Shown: positions 7,657 through 17,318 of the stretch, one piece after another
Numbering within the stretch: position 1 is the stretch's first letter
How the letters are laid out: every line of letters begins with the position of its first letter
NCBI RefSeq assembly: GCF_016863655.1
Contig: NZ_BOPH01000082.1
Span: forward strand, 186,001 to 250,000
From: Virgisporangium ochraceum
GTDB lineage: Bacteria; Actinomycetota; Actinomycetes; Mycobacteriales; Micromonosporaceae
Length of the DNA: 64,000 nucleotides
Direction: 5' to 3'
The notes under the pieces: generated by a model
What the model saw: the letters and a program-made list of their open reading frames with translations, nothing else
The model's database searches: none
Told to the model about the DNA's origin: nothing
Program-made: the position numbers and the translations under genes

Positions 7657-9594
7657 ATGTCCGTCGCTCATCACCTCCGGAGACACGTCACCGCGGTCGT
7701 CGCGCTCGTGCTGCTGGCAACCGTCTTCCTCGTCGCCCGGTTGCCCGAGGCGTCGGCCGCCGACCGCCGCGACCTGGCCGCGCCGTACCGCTTCACGCCC
7801 CTGGCCATCTCGATCCCCGGTGGCTTCCCGCAGCAGACGATCCGGAGGGTCAACCGCGACTACGAGCGCATCCGCGCCTGGATCTCCTCGGTCGGCGCCG
7901 GGATCGCCATGAACGACCTCGACGGCGACGGCCTGCCCAACGACCTGTGCCTCACCGACGTGCGCATCGACCGCGTCGTCGTCGCGCCGACACCGGGACG
8001 CGGCGACGACCGCTACGCCTCGTTCGCGCTCGACCCCGCGCCCCTGCCGATGAACCCGTACGTCGCGCCGATGGGCTGCGTACCCGGTGACTTCAACGAG
8101 GACGGCCGCACCGACCTGCTGGTCTACTGGTGGGGCCGGGCACCCGTGCTGTTCCTGGCGAAGGCCGACACCGGGAAACTGTCGGCCGGCTCCTACGAAC
8201 CGGTCGAGCTCGTCGCCACGCAGTCCTCCGGCGGCATCTACACCGGCCCCCTGTGGAACACCAACGCCGCGGCCGTCGCCGACTTCGACGGCGACGGACA
8301 CCAGGACATCTTCATCGGCAACTACTTCCCCGACGGCCCGGTGCTCAACGACACCGTCAGCGGCGGCGTCGTGATGAACACCTCCCTGTCGGTGGCGTTC
8401 AACGCCGGCGAGAACCACATCCTGCGGTGGACGGGCGCCGGCGCCGCCGCACCCGACCGGGCACCGACGGCGACCTACGAGAGCACGAAGGGCATCTTCG
8501 CCGAGGACGTCTCCCGCGGCTGGACGCTCGCGGCGGCGGCGACCGACCTCGACGGCGACCTGCTTCCGGAGCTGTACGTCGCCAACGACTTCGGCCCGGA
8601 CCGCTTCCTGCACAACCGGTCGACGCCCGGAGCCATCAGGCTCGCCCTCCTCGAGTCGACCGATCCCGGTGTGTTCACCCCGAAGTCCAAGCGCATCGGC
8701 CACGACTCGTTCAAGGGCATGGGAGTGGACTTCGGCGACTTCAACGGCGACGGCGTCCACGACCTGTACGTCGGCAACATCACGACGTCGTTCGGCATCC
8801 AGGAGAGCAACTTCGCCTTCGTCTCCACGACGGGGACACCGGGGAAGGACCTCGCCGCCGGCCGCGCACCCTGGACCGACCGCAGCGCACCGCTCGGCCT
8901 GGCCTGGAGCGGCTGGAGCTGGGATGTCAAGTTCGGCGACTTCGCCAACAGCGGCGAGCCCGCCGTGGTGCAGACCGCCGGCTTCGTCAAGGGCGAGGTG
9001 AACCGGTGGCCGCAGCTGCAGGAGCTGGCCACCGCCAACGACGCGGTCGTCTCCAACCCGTTCTGGTGGCCGAACGTGCGCCAGGGCGACGACATCGCCG
9101 GCGGGCAGCACCTCGCGTTCCACGTCCGTGGCGCCGGCGGCCGGTACGAGGATGTCAGCCGCGAACTCGGACTCGACATCCCGGTGCCGACCCGCGGCAT
9201 CGCCACCGGTGACGCCGACGGCGACGGCCGGCTCGACTTCGCGGTCGCCCGCCAGTGGGACGCGCCGGTGTTCTACCGCAACGACAGCCCGTCGACGGGC
9301 CGGTTCCTCGGGCTGCGGCTGGTGCACGACAACGGGTCCGCGGTCGTCGACGCCCAGGTGCGGGTCACCCTGCCCGGCGGGCGCGTGCTCATCGGACGCG
9401 TCGACGGCGGCAGCGGCCACTCCGGCAAGCGCAGCTTCGACGTCCACTTCGGACTCGGCCGGATCGACGGCCCGGTACGGGTGGACATCGCCTGGCGCGA
9501 CCGCACCGGCGCGGTCCGGCGGGACGAACTTCAGACAGGCCCGGGCTGGCACGACGTCACGCTCGGCTCGGAGGCCAGGGAGGTCACGTCGTGA
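7657..9594 (+). CDS. unbV: Enediyne cassette protein UnbV/E4 (CRTAC1/ASPIC family, secreted)
   Basis: A 645-aa exported protein. Residues 1-34 are a signal peptide (ending PEASAAD). The middle contains FG-GAP/VCBS-like repeats with calcium-loop motifs: DLDGDGLPND, DFNEDGRTD, DFDGDGHQD, DFNGDGVHD and DADGDGRLD. The last 110 residues are an ASPIC/UnbV domain (RFLGLRLVHDNGS ... DGGSGHSGKR ... HFGLGRIDGPV). In enediyne clusters this protein is conserved but has no proven reaction. Its extracytoplasmic location argues for transport or late handling rather than chain synthesis. The ATG follows directly on the unbL stop, and its own stop overlaps the unbU GTG. Confidence 0.9.
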   Translation: MSVAHHLRRHVTAVVALVLLATVFLVARLPEASAADRRDLAAPYRFTPLAISIPGGFPQQTIRRVNRDYERIRAWISSVGAGIAMNDLDGDGLPNDLCLTDVRIDRVVVAPTPGRGDDRYASFALDPAPLPMNPYVAPMGCVPGDFNEDGRTDLLVYWWGRAPVLFLAKADTGKLSAGSYEPVELVATQSSGGIYTGPLWNTNAAAVADFDGDGHQDIFIGNYFPDGPVLNDTVSGGVVMNTSLSVAFNAGENHILRWTGAGAAAPDRAPTATYESTKGIFAEDVSRGWTLAAAATDLDGDLLPELYVANDFGPDRFLHNRSTPGAIRLALLESTDPGVFTPKSKRIGHDSFKGMGVDFGDFNGDGVHDLYVGNITTSFGIQESNFAFVSTTGTPGKDLAAGRAPWTDRSAPLGLAWSGWSWDVKFGDFANSGEPAVVQTAGFVKGEVNRWPQLQELATANDAVVSNPFWWPNVRQGDDIAGGQHLAFHVRGAGGRYEDVSRELGLDIPVPTRGIATGDADGDGRLDFAVARQWDAPVFYRNDSPSTGRFLGLRLVHDNGSAVVDAQVRVTLPGGRVLIGRVDGGSGHSGKRSFDVHFGLGRIDGPVRVDIAWRDRTGAVRRDELQTGPGWHDVTLGSEAREVTS

Positions 9595-10562
9595 ACGCCG
9601 AACCCACGCCGAAACGCGATCCACGCGTCATCGCCCTCCGCAACTTCGCGGTGTCCATCTCCGTGCTGAACATCGCCGGATACGCGTTCCTCGGATTCGA
9701 GCAGGCGTTCACGTGGCCGCTGATCGCCCTCGCGGTCGCCTACTCCACCGAACTGACCCTGGAGACGATCAAGGCGGCCTCGGAGAAACGGCCGCCGCGC
9801 TTCCTGGGCAACGGACTGCGCGGCCTGGTGGAGTACCTGTACCCGGCCCACATCACCGCGCTGGCGGTGAACATGCTGATCTACGTCAACGACCGCGTTC
9901 TCGTGATGATCTTCGGGGTCATGGTGGCGATCAGCGGCAAGTTCCTGCTGCAGGCACCGGTCGCGGGGAAGATGCGCCACTTCATGAACCCGTCGAACTT
10001 CGGGCTCACCGTGGTGCTGCTGCTGTTCCCGTGGGTGTCGATCGCCCCGCCGTACCAGTTCACCGAGTACCTGTTCGGCTGGACCGACTGGATCATCCCG
10101 GTCGTCATCGTCACGCTCGGAACGCTGCTCAACGGCAAGCTCACCAAACGGATGTGGCTGATCGCGGGCTGGCTGGGCGGGTTCGTCGTCCAGTCGGTGG
10201 TGCGCGGGCTGGTGCTCGACAACTCGACCGTCTCGGCGCTCAGCACGATGACCGGTGTCGCGTTCATCCTGTTCACCAACTACATGATCACCGACCCCGG
10301 CACGACACCGTCGGGCCGCTGGTCGCAACTGGCGTTCGGCGGCGGTGTCGCGGCCGTCTACGGCGCGTTCACCGGCGCCGGCATCGTCTACGGCCTGTTC
10401 TTCGCCACGGCGACGGTCTGCCTGATCCGCGGCGCCTTCCTGTGGTCGCTGCACCTGTCGGGCCGGTCGCGGCAGGCCGAGCTGCTGGTGGCCCCGCCGG
10501 ACGCGGTCGTCACCATCAGCGAACCCGCGCCGTCGAACGGCCGAGAGGCCGTGCGGACATGA
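9591..10562 (+). CDS. unbU: Enediyne cassette membrane protein UnbU/E5
   Basis: A 323-aa integral membrane protein with about nine hydrophobic helices, resembling the RnfD/NqrB family of electron-transport membrane subunits. In enediyne clusters it is the conserved UnbU/E5 of unproven function. Seen: NPSNFGLTVVLLLFPWVSIAPPY, a PSN-type motif at about 142, and TNYMITDPGTTPSGR near 226, which matches the region where RnfD/NqrB carry covalently bound flavin at a Thr. Flavin attachment here is inference. The GTG start at 9591 overlaps the unbV stop (GTGA), and its stop overlaps the pksE ATG (ATGA at 10559-10562). Confidence 0.88.
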   Translation: MNAEPTPKRDPRVIALRNFAVSISVLNIAGYAFLGFEQAFTWPLIALAVAYSTELTLETIKAASEKRPPRFLGNGLRGLVEYLYPAHITALAVNMLIYVNDRVLVMIFGVMVAISGKFLLQAPVAGKMRHFMNPSNFGLTVVLLLFPWVSIAPPYQFTEYLFGWTDWIIPVVIVTLGTLLNGKLTKRMWLIAGWLGGFVVQSVVRGLVLDNSTVSALSTMTGVAFILFTNYMITDPGTTPSGRWSQLAFGGGVAAVYGAFTGAGIVYGLFFATATVCLIRGAFLWSLHLSGRSRQAELLVAPPDAVVTISEPAPSNGREAVRT

Positions 10563-13500
10563 ACCGCATCGCGATCGTCGGGATGGACTGCCGGTACCCC
10601 GACGCGGCATCGCCCGGCGACCTCTGGGAGAACGTGCTGGCCGGGCGCCGTGCGTTCCGTCGGATCCCGACCCAACGGCTGCGGCTGGCAGACTACTTCG
10701 CCGCCGATCCCGCGGTCGCCGACCGGTTCTACGCGCAGTACGCCGCACTCATCGAGGGCTACCGGTTCGACCGGGTGGCCTACCGCATCGCCGGCAGCAC
10801 CTACCGCTCCACCGACCTGACCCACTGGCTGGCCCTCGACGTCGCGGCCGGCGCCCTCGCCGACGCCGGGTTCCCCGGTGGCGACGGCCTGCCCCGCGAG
10901 CGCACCGCGGTCGTCGTCGGCAACACGCTCACCGGCGAGTTCACCCGCGCCAACGTCATGCGGCTGCGCTGGCCCTACGTGCGGCGGGTGGTCGCGGCCG
11001 CCCTCGAACGGCAGGGCTGGGACGCCGAGCACCTCACCGGGTTCCTGCGCGAGCTCGAACGCGACTACAAGAGCCCGTTCCCGGCGGTCGACGAGGACAC
11101 CCTCGCCGGCGGGCTGTCCAACACCATCGCCGGCCGGATCTGCAACCACTTCGACCTCAACGGCGGTGGGCACACCGTCGACGGCGCCTGCGCGTCGTCG
11201 CTCCTGTCGGTCCTCACCGCCTGCCGCTACCTCACCGACGGCACCGCCGACGTGGTCGTCGCCGGCGGCGTCGACCTGTCGATCGACCCGTTCGAGCTGG
11301 TCGGCTTCGCCAAGACCGGCGCGCTCGCCGCCCGCGAGATGCGCGTGTACGACCGCGGCTCCCACGGGTTCTGGCCCGGCGAGGGCTGCGGGATGGTCGT
11401 GCTCATGCGGGCCGACGACGCGCACCGCGCCGGGCAACGCGTGTACGCGACGATCGCCGGCTGGGGCATGTCGTCGGACGGGCGCGGCGGCATCACCCGG
11501 CCGGAGGCCGACGGGTACCGGCTGGCCCTGCATCGCGCGTACGCGCGGGCCGGCGTCGGCGTCGACACCGTCGGATACTTCGAGGGGCACGGCACCGGCA
11601 CCGAGGTCGGCGACGCCACCGAACTACGGGCGCTGGGCGCGGCCCGCCGCGACGCCGACCCGGACGCGCCCGCGGCCGCGATCGGATCGGTCAAGGCCGT
11701 CATCGGCCACACCAAGGCCGCCGCCGGCGTGGCCGGGCTCATCAAGGCCACCCTCGCCGTGCACCACCGGGTGCTGCCACCGACGACCGGCTGCGTCGAC
11801 CCGCACGCCGAGCTCACCGGCGAGCGGCCCGCGCTGCGGACGCCACTGCTGGCCGAGCCGTGGCCGCACGACGTCGCGGTGCGCGCCGGTGTGACCGCCA
11901 TGGGGTTCGGCGGCATCAACACCCACCTGGTCCTCGACGGGGCGGACGACCGGACGGAGGCGGCCGGGGGAGGACCGGACCCGCGGGTGACCGCGAGCGC
12001 CGCGCACGACGCGGAACTGCTGCTCTTCGACGCGGACGGCCCCGACGAACTGCGCGGCCGGCTGGTCGCCACCGCCACGCTCGCGGCGACGGTCAGCTAC
12101 GCCCAGCTCGGCGATCTCGCCGCCGCGCTCCAGCGCGACCTGCGCGACCGGCCCTACCGGGCCGCGGCCGTGGTGCGGTCGCCCGACGACGCGCACCGCG
12201 CCCTCACCGATCTCGTCACGGCCCTCGACGAGGGCCGGCACGGCATGGTCGACCGCACCGGACGGGCCTTCGTCGGCCATGCCGCCCGACCGGCGCGCAT
12301 CGGTTTCCTGTTTCCGGGGCAGGGGTCCGGGCGTGGCGGCGGGCGCGGCGCGCTGCACCGGCGCTTCGCCGTCGCCGACGAGGTGCTGCGCCGCGCCGAG
12401 GTCACCGGCGCCGACGGCTCGGTCGACACCGCCGTGGCGCAGCCACGCATCGCGGCGGGCTCGCTCGCCGGTCTGCGGGTGCTGGACCTGCTCGGCGTGC
12501 GGGCCGACGTCGCCGTCGGGCACAGCCTCGGCGAGATCGTCGCCCTGTGCTGGGCCGGTGCCATCGACGACGACGGGCTGCCGGAGGTCGCCGCGGCCCG
12601 CGGCCGGCTGATGTCCGCGCACGGGCTGCCCGGCACGATGGCCGGTGTCGCCGCCGATCCGGTCGCGACCGTACGGATGATCGGCGCCGAACCGGTCGTC
12701 GTCGCCGGGTACAACGGCCCGCGGCAGACGGTCGTCGCCGGCCCGAAGGCCGCGGTCGACCGGGTGTGTCAGGCCGCCGCCGCGGCCGGGATCGAGTCCG
12801 CGCGCCTTCCGGTGTCGCACGCGTTCCACTCGCCGTTGATGGCGCCCGCGGCCGACCGTTTCGCCGGCTGGTTGGCCGGCCGGTCGTTCGCGCCGCTCCG
12901 CGGTCGGATCGTCTCCACGGTCACCGGGTCGCACCTGCCGGCGGGCGTCGACGTCGCCGACCTGCTGAACCGCCAGGTCGTCGAGCCGGTCCGGTTCGCC
13001 GAGGCGGTCACCGCCGCGGCCGCCGAGGTCGACCTGTTCGTCGAGGTCGGACCGGGGCATGTCCTCACGCGGATGGCGCGTGACCTCGTCGACGTACCGG
13101 TCGTCGCGACCGAGACCGACAGCCGGAGCCTCGGCGGGTTCCTCGCCGCGCTGGGCGCCGCCCACGTCGCCGGCGCCGCCCTGGACCACCGGGCGTTCGC
13201 CGCCGGGCGCTTCAGCCGTCCGCTCGCCCTCGACGCCACGTTCAGCTTCTTCGAGAACCCCTGCGAGTCGGCACCCGCGGTCGCCGCGGCGGTTCCGGCC
13301 GTCGTCGACAGCGCATCCGAGGGGACGGACGTGAGCACGGCCGGGCAACCCGACGACGCACCGGTGTCCACATTGGAGCGGCTGCGGACCCTCGCCGCGG
13401 AACGGGCCGAGCTGCCCGTCGAGGTCATCCACGACGACAGTCAGCTCCTCGACGACCTGCACCTCAGCTCCATCACCGTCGGCCAGCTGGTGAACCAGGC

Positions 13501-16321
13501 CGCCCGCGACCTGGGCCTGCCGGCGATGCAGGCGCCGACGAACTTCGCGACCGCGACCGTGCGGCAGCTCGCCGAGGCGCTCGACGAGCTCGCCGCCACC
13601 GGCGGCCCCGTGGCGGCACCGGGCGTCGACGGGGTCGGCCCGTGGGTCCGCCCGTTCGAGGTCCACCTCGCGGCGGCACCGCGTCCCCCGTCCACCCAGG
13701 TCGTGACCACGGCCGCGAGCGGCGCGACCAGCGCGACCAGCGCGACCACCGCGCCCTGGCGGCTGTTCGCCGGACCGGACCCGCTCGCGACCGACCTGCG
13801 CGCCGCGCTCGACCGCGCCGGGCTCGGACCCGGCGTGCTGATCTGCGTGCCCGCCGACTGCGGGCCCGCCGATCTCGAACTGGCGCTCGACGGCGTCAAG
13901 GCGGCCACGTCCCTGCCGGCCGGCGGGCGGCTGGTGGTGCTGCAACGCGGCCGCGGCGCCGCCGCGATGGCCCGCACCGCCCGCCTGGAGGCGCCGACGC
14001 TGCGCACCACGATCGTCGACGCGCCACTGGAACCGTCCACTGTGGACCTGGTGGTGGCCGACGTCGCCGCCACCGACGGGTTCAGCGAGACCCACTACGA
14101 CCTCGACGGGATCCGGCGGGTGCCGCAGCTGCGGATGCGGCCGATGCGGGCCGGCAGGCCGCCGCTCGACCCCTCCGACGTCCTGCTGGTCACCGGTGGC
14201 GGCAAGGGCATCACGGCCGAGTGCGCACTCGACCTGGCCGCCCGCACCGGTGCCCGGCTGGCTGTGCTCGGCCGGTCCGACCCCGCCACCGACGCGGCGC
14301 TGTCCGCCAACCTCGACCGGATGCGCGCGGCGGGCGTCCCCACGCTCTACGCCCGCGCGGACGTGACCGACCCGGCGGCCGTGCGCACGGCGGTGGCCGC
14401 GGTCGAGGCGGAGTTCGGACGGGTGACCGCGGTGCTGCACGGCGCGGGACGCAACGAGCCGGCGTCGCTGTCGACCCTCGACGCGCAGACGCTGCGCCGC
14501 ACGCTCGCGCCGAAGATCGACGGACTGCGCGCCGTGCTCGACGCGGTCGACCTGGACTCCCTGCGCCTGCTGGTGACGTTCGGCAGCATCATCGGCCGTG
14601 CCGGTCTGCACGGCGAGGCGCACTACGCCACCGCCAACGACTGGCTGGCCGACCTGACCCGGCAGGTGGCCGGTGACCGGCCCGGGTGCCGGGCGGTCTG
14701 CCTGGAGTGGTCGGTGTGGTCGGGCGTCGGCATGGGTGAACGGCTGTCGGTCGTGGAGACCCTGCAGGGGATCGGGGTCACGCCCATCACCCCCGAGCAG
14801 GGGGTGGCCGTGCTGCGGGACATCCTCGACCAGGCCGACCTGCCGCCGGCGCTCGTGGTCACCGGACGGGTCGACCACGTCGACACCGTGCGGTTCGAGC
14901 GGCCCGAGCTGCCGTTGCTGCGGTTCGTCGAGCGGGAGCTCGTGCGGTACCACGGCGTCGAACTGGTCACCGAGGTCGAGCTGACCCCGGTCAAGGACCC
15001 GTACCTCGACGAGCACCGGCTCGACGGGAACCTGTTGTTCCCGGCCGTGTTCGGGCTGGAGGCGATGGCGCAGGTCGCCACGTCGCTCGGAGACCACGCC
15101 GGGGTGCCGACGGTCGAGAACGCGGAGTTCCTGCGTCCCATCGTGGTGCCGTCCGGCGGCGCGACGACCGTGCGGATCGCGGCCCTGGCCGTCGACGCCG
15201 ACACCGTCGACGTGAGCATCCGCAGCAGCGAGACCGCCTTCGCGGCCGAGCATTTCCGGGCCCGGCTGTCGTTCCGGCCGTGGGACCCGCCGGCCGGCCC
15301 ACCGGCGACCGACCTGCCGCCGATCGGCCTGGACCCCGGCCGCGACCTCTACGACGGGACCCTGTTCCAGGGACGGCGGTTCCAGCGGGTGCACCGCTAC
15401 CGGCGGATGGCGGCCCGCGCCGTCGAGGCGGAGGTCCGCACCGCCGACGACACGTGGTTCAGCGCGTTCCTGCCCGGCCGACTGCTGCTCGGCGACCCGG
15501 GCGCGCGCGACGCCTTCATGCACGGCATCCAGGTGTGCGTCCCCGACGCCACGCTGCTGCCCATCGGCGTCACGCGCATCCACCCGGCCGGGCCGAAGCT
15601 CGCCGGTGCGCTCGACGGGGTGACGCTCGTCGCGGTCGAGCGGTCGCACGACGGCGACACGTTCGTCTACGACCTCGCCGTGCGCGACGCGTCCGGGACG
15701 GTCGTGGAGTTCTGGGAGGGTCTGCGGCTGCGGGCGGTCCGGCGCACCGACGGTGCCGGGCCGTGGGTTCCGGCACTGCTCGGCCCGCACCTGCAGCGCC
15801 GGCTGGGCGACGTTCTCGACGTGGACCCCGCGGTCGTGGTCGAGGCACGCGACGGCCGCGACGGAACCGCGGCGGCGCTGTCACGGGCGGTCGGCCGGCC
15901 CGTCGAGGTGCGGTACCGCCCCGACGGCCGCCCGGAGGTCGACGGCGTCACGGTGTCGGCGGCCCACCTGCCGTCGCTGACCCTCGCGGTCGCCGGCACC
16001 GGCACGCTCGCCTGCGACCTGGAGACGGTGCGGCACCGGTCGGCCGCCGACTGGGCCGGCCTGCTCGGCCCGCACGCCGCCCTCGTCGGGCACCTGCGGA
16101 AGCCGCCCGACGACGCGGCCACCACTGTGTGGTGCGCCGTCGAGTGCCTGCGGAAAGCGGGCTCGCCGCCCGGTGCACCGCTCACGCTCCTGACCATCCG
16201 CGACGACGGGTGGACGGTGCTGGCGTCCGGACCGCTGCGGGTGGCGGCGTGGACGACGACGATCCGCGACATCGACGCCCCCGTCGTCGTCGCGGTGCTG
16301 GTGAAGGAGGAACGGTCGTGA
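10559..16321 (+). CDS. pksE: Iterative enediyne polyketide synthase PksE (KS-AT-ACP-KR-DH-PPT)
   Basis: A 1920-aa single-module iterative type I PKS, the usual length of enediyne PKSs. It condenses malonyl units into a polyene that becomes the warhead. Domains in order: KS (about 1-440) with Cys211 in DGACASS and the His motifs EGHGTGTE and GHTKAAAG; AT (about 575-880) with FPGQGS, nucleophile Ser656 in GHSLGE, and HAFHSP; ACP (about 935-1015) with LHLSSITVG, Ser971 the likely phosphopantetheine site (Ser970 adjacent); KR (about 1205-1420) with TGGGKGIT and Tyr1356 in HYATAND; DH (about 1480-1740) with His1486 in DEHRLDGN; C-terminal phosphopantetheinyl transferase (about 1750-1920) with CDLET (Asp1820) and WCAVECLRKAG. 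All catalytic residues look intact. The start overlaps unbU and the stop overlaps the thioesterase. Confidence 0.95.
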   Translation: MNRIAIVGMDCRYPDAASPGDLWENVLAGRRAFRRIPTQRLRLADYFAADPAVADRFYAQYAALIEGYRFDRVAYRIAGSTYRSTDLTHWLALDVAAGALADAGFPGGDGLPRERTAVVVGNTLTGEFTRANVMRLRWPYVRRVVAAALERQGWDAEHLTGFLRELERDYKSPFPAVDEDTLAGGLSNTIAGRICNHFDLNGGGHTVDGACASSLLSVLTACRYLTDGTADVVVAGGVDLSIDPFELVGFAKTGALAAREMRVYDRGSHGFWPGEGCGMVVLMRADDAHRAGQRVYATIAGWGMSSDGRGGITRPEADGYRLALHRAYARAGVGVDTVGYFEGHGTGTEVGDATELRALGAARRDADPDAPAAAIGSVKAVIGHTKAAAGVAGLIKATLAVHHRVLPPTTGCVDPHAELTGERPALRTPLLAEPWPHDVAVRAGVTAMGFGGINTHLVLDGADDRTEAAGGGPDPRVTASAAHDAELLLFDADGPDELRGRLVATATLAATVSYAQLGDLAAALQRDLRDRPYRAAAVVRSPDDAHRALTDLVTALDEGRHGMVDRTGRAFVGHAARPARIGFLFPGQGSGRGGGRGALHRRFAVADEVLRRAEVTGADGSVDTAVAQPRIAAGSLAGLRVLDLLGVRADVAVGHSLGEIVALCWAGAIDDDGLPEVAAARGRLMSAHGLPGTMAGVAADPVATVRMIGAEPVVVAGYNGPRQTVVAGPKAAVDRVCQAAAAAGIESARLPVSHAFHSPLMAPAADRFAGWLAGRSFAPLRGRIVSTVTGSHLPAGVDVADLLNRQVVEPVRFAEAVTAAAAEVDLFVEVGPGHVLTRMARDLVDVPVVATETDSRSLGGFLAALGAAHVAGAALDHRAFAAGRFSRPLALDATFSFFENPCESAPAVAAAVPAVVDSASEGTDVSTAGQPDDAPVSTLERLRTLAAERAELPVEVIHDDSQLLDDLHLSSITVGQLVNQAARDLGLPAMQAPTNFATATVRQLAEALDELAATGGPVAAPGVDGVGPWVRPFEVHLAAAPRPPSTQVVTTAASGATSATSATTAPWRLFAGPDPLATDLRAALDRAGLGPGVLICVPADCGPADLELALDGVKAATSLPAGGRLVVLQRGRGAAAMARTARLEAPTLRTTIVDAPLEPSTVDLVVADVAATDGFSETHYDLDGIRRVPQLRMRPMRAGRPPLDPSDVLLVTGGGKGITAECALDLAARTGARLAVLGRSDPATDAALSANLDRMRAAGVPTLYARADVTDPAAVRTAVAAVEAEFGRVTAVLHGAGRNEPASLSTLDAQTLRRTLAPKIDGLRAVLDAVDLDSLRLLVTFGSIIGRAGLHGEAHYATANDWLADLTRQVAGDRPGCRAVCLEWSVWSGVGMGERLSVVETLQGIGVTPITPEQGVAVLRDILDQADLPPALVVTGRVDHVDTVRFERPELPLLRFVERELVRYHGVELVTEVELTPVKDPYLDEHRLDGNLLFPAVFGLEAMAQVATSLGDHAGVPTVENAEFLRPIVVPSGGATTVRIAALAVDADTVDVSIRSSETAFAAEHFRARLSFRPWDPPAGPPATDLPPIGLDPGRDLYDGTLFQGRRFQRVHRYRRMAARAVEAEVRTADDTWFSAFLPGRLLLGDPGARDAFMHGIQVCVPDATLLPIGVTRIHPAGPKLAGALDGVTLVAVERSHDGDTFVYDLAVRDASGTVVEFWEGLRLRAVRRTDGAGPWVPALLGPHLQRRLGDVLDVDPAVVVEARDGRDGTAAALSRAVGRPVEVRYRPDGRPEVDGVTVSAAHLPSLTLAVAGTGTLACDLETVRHRSAADWAGLLGPHAALVGHLRKPPDDAATTVWCAVECLRKAGSPPGAPLTLLTIRDDGWTVLASGPLRVAAWTTTIRDIDAPVVVAVLVKEERS
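14035..14047. repeat. Dispersed 13-bp palindrome GTCCACWGTGGAC, copy inside pksE
   Basis: GTCCACTGTGGAC, perfect, between the ACP and KR regions of the polyketide synthase. Confidence 0.9.
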
Positions 16322-16755
16322 ACCGGGGCTACGAGTACCGGCACGTGGTCGGATTCGAGGAGACGAACCTCGTCGGCAACGTGTACTACGTCAACTATCT
16401 GCGGTGGCAGGGCCGCTGCCGGGAGCTGTTCCTCAAGGAGCACGCCCCCGAGGTTCTCGCCGACCTGAACCGCGACCTGAAGCTTTTCACGCTGAAGGTC
16501 GACTGCGAGTTCTTCGCCGAACTCACCGCGTTCGACGACCTCGTGGTCACCATGCGCCTCGCCGAACTGGCACAGACCCAGCTGGAGCTGGAGTTCGACT
16601 ACCTGCGCGTCGACGGCGCCGGAACCCGGCTCGTCGCCCGCGGTAGGCAACGCATCGCCTGCATGCGCGGGCCGAACGGACACACCGAGCCGGCCCGCGT
16701 GCCGGCGGCGCTGGTGCGGGCGCTGGCCCCGTACGGCGCACCCGTCGCCGTCTGA
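16318..16755 (+). CDS. Enediyne hot-dog thioesterase (TEBC/E10)
   Basis: A 145-aa hot-dog-fold thioesterase that releases the polyene from the ACP of PksE. The N-terminal active-site helix reads ETNLVGNVYYVNYL. The usual acidic residue of 4-hydroxybenzoyl-CoA thioesterases is replaced by Asn17, and Tyr27 and Arg35 are present. The enediyne enzyme CalE7 likewise lacks the acidic residue and uses an Asn and an Arg. The GTG at 16318 overlaps the pksE stop (GTGA). A GGAGGAG site for the next gene follows 3 nt after its stop. It is the last gene of the canonical five. Confidence 0.92.
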   Translation: MNRGYEYRHVVGFEETNLVGNVYYVNYLRWQGRCRELFLKEHAPEVLADLNRDLKLFTLKVDCEFFAELTAFDDLVVTMRLAELAQTQLELEFDYLRVDGAGTRLVARGRQRIACMRGPNGHTEPARVPAALVRALAPYGAPVAV

Positions 16756-16766
16756 CTGGAGGAGCA

Positions 16767-17318
16767 ATGACCACCCTGCATCCGGCCATGCCGCTGATGA
16801 CCCGGATCAACGTCGACCGGCACCGGGCAGCCCTCAACGTGTTCATGGTGATCGTGCTGGCCCACTGGGCCGAGCACATCGTGCAGGCCGTGCAGATCTG
16901 GGGGCTCGGCCGTCCCCGGCCCGAGGCGCGCGGCGTGCTCGGTCAGTTCTTCCCGTGGCTGGTCACGTCGGAGTGGCTGCACTACGGGTACGCGATCGTG
17001 ATGCTCGTCGGGCTGTGGATCCTGCGCACCGGGTTCGTCGGCCGGGCCCGCACCTGGTGGATGATCGCATTCGGCATCCAGGTATGGCACCACCTCGAGC
17101 ACCTGCTGCTCCTCCTGCAGTCCATCACCGGCTCGCACCTCGCCGGCAAACCGGTGGCGACCAGCGTCGCGCAACTGGTCGCACCGCGGGTCGAGCTGCA
17201 CCTGTTCTACAACACGATCGTCTTCGTCCCGATGGTCGTGGCGATGTACCTGCACATGCGGCCGAACGCCGCCGAGTACGAGCGGATGCGCTGCAGCTGC
17301 AAGGCTTCCGCGCGATGA
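16767..17318 (+). CDS. His-rich four-helix membrane protein of the enediyne operon, function unknown
   Basis: A 183-aa polytopic membrane protein I cannot assign. About four hydrophobic helices are seen (residues about 22-45, 60-85, 100-125, 150-170). Paired histidines lie at or near membrane faces: HWAEHIVQ, EWLHYG, WHHLEHLLLL and ELHLFYN. Such spacing is seen in membrane di-iron or haem proteins, but no desaturase or hydroxylase HxxxH/HxxHH set is complete. It has a GGAGGAG ribosome site and ends in an ATGA overlap with the CopC-like gene, so it belongs to the same operon. A C-terminal RCSCK adds two cysteines. A role in metal or redox chemistry is inference. Confidence 0.75.
   Translation: MTTLHPAMPLMTRINVDRHRAALNVFMVIVLAHWAEHIVQAVQIWGLGRPRPEARGVLGQFFPWLVTSEWLHYGYAIVMLVGLWILRTGFVGRARTWWMIAFGIQVWHHLEHLLLLLQSITGSHLAGKPVATSVAQLVAPRVELHLFYNTIVFVPMVVAMYLHMRPNAAEYERMRCSCKASAR

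Noticed and set aside
16767..17318. Membrane desaturase or fatty-acid hydroxylase
   Set aside because: His pairs are present, but the three-box HxxxH / HxxHH / HxxHH arrangement is not complete.
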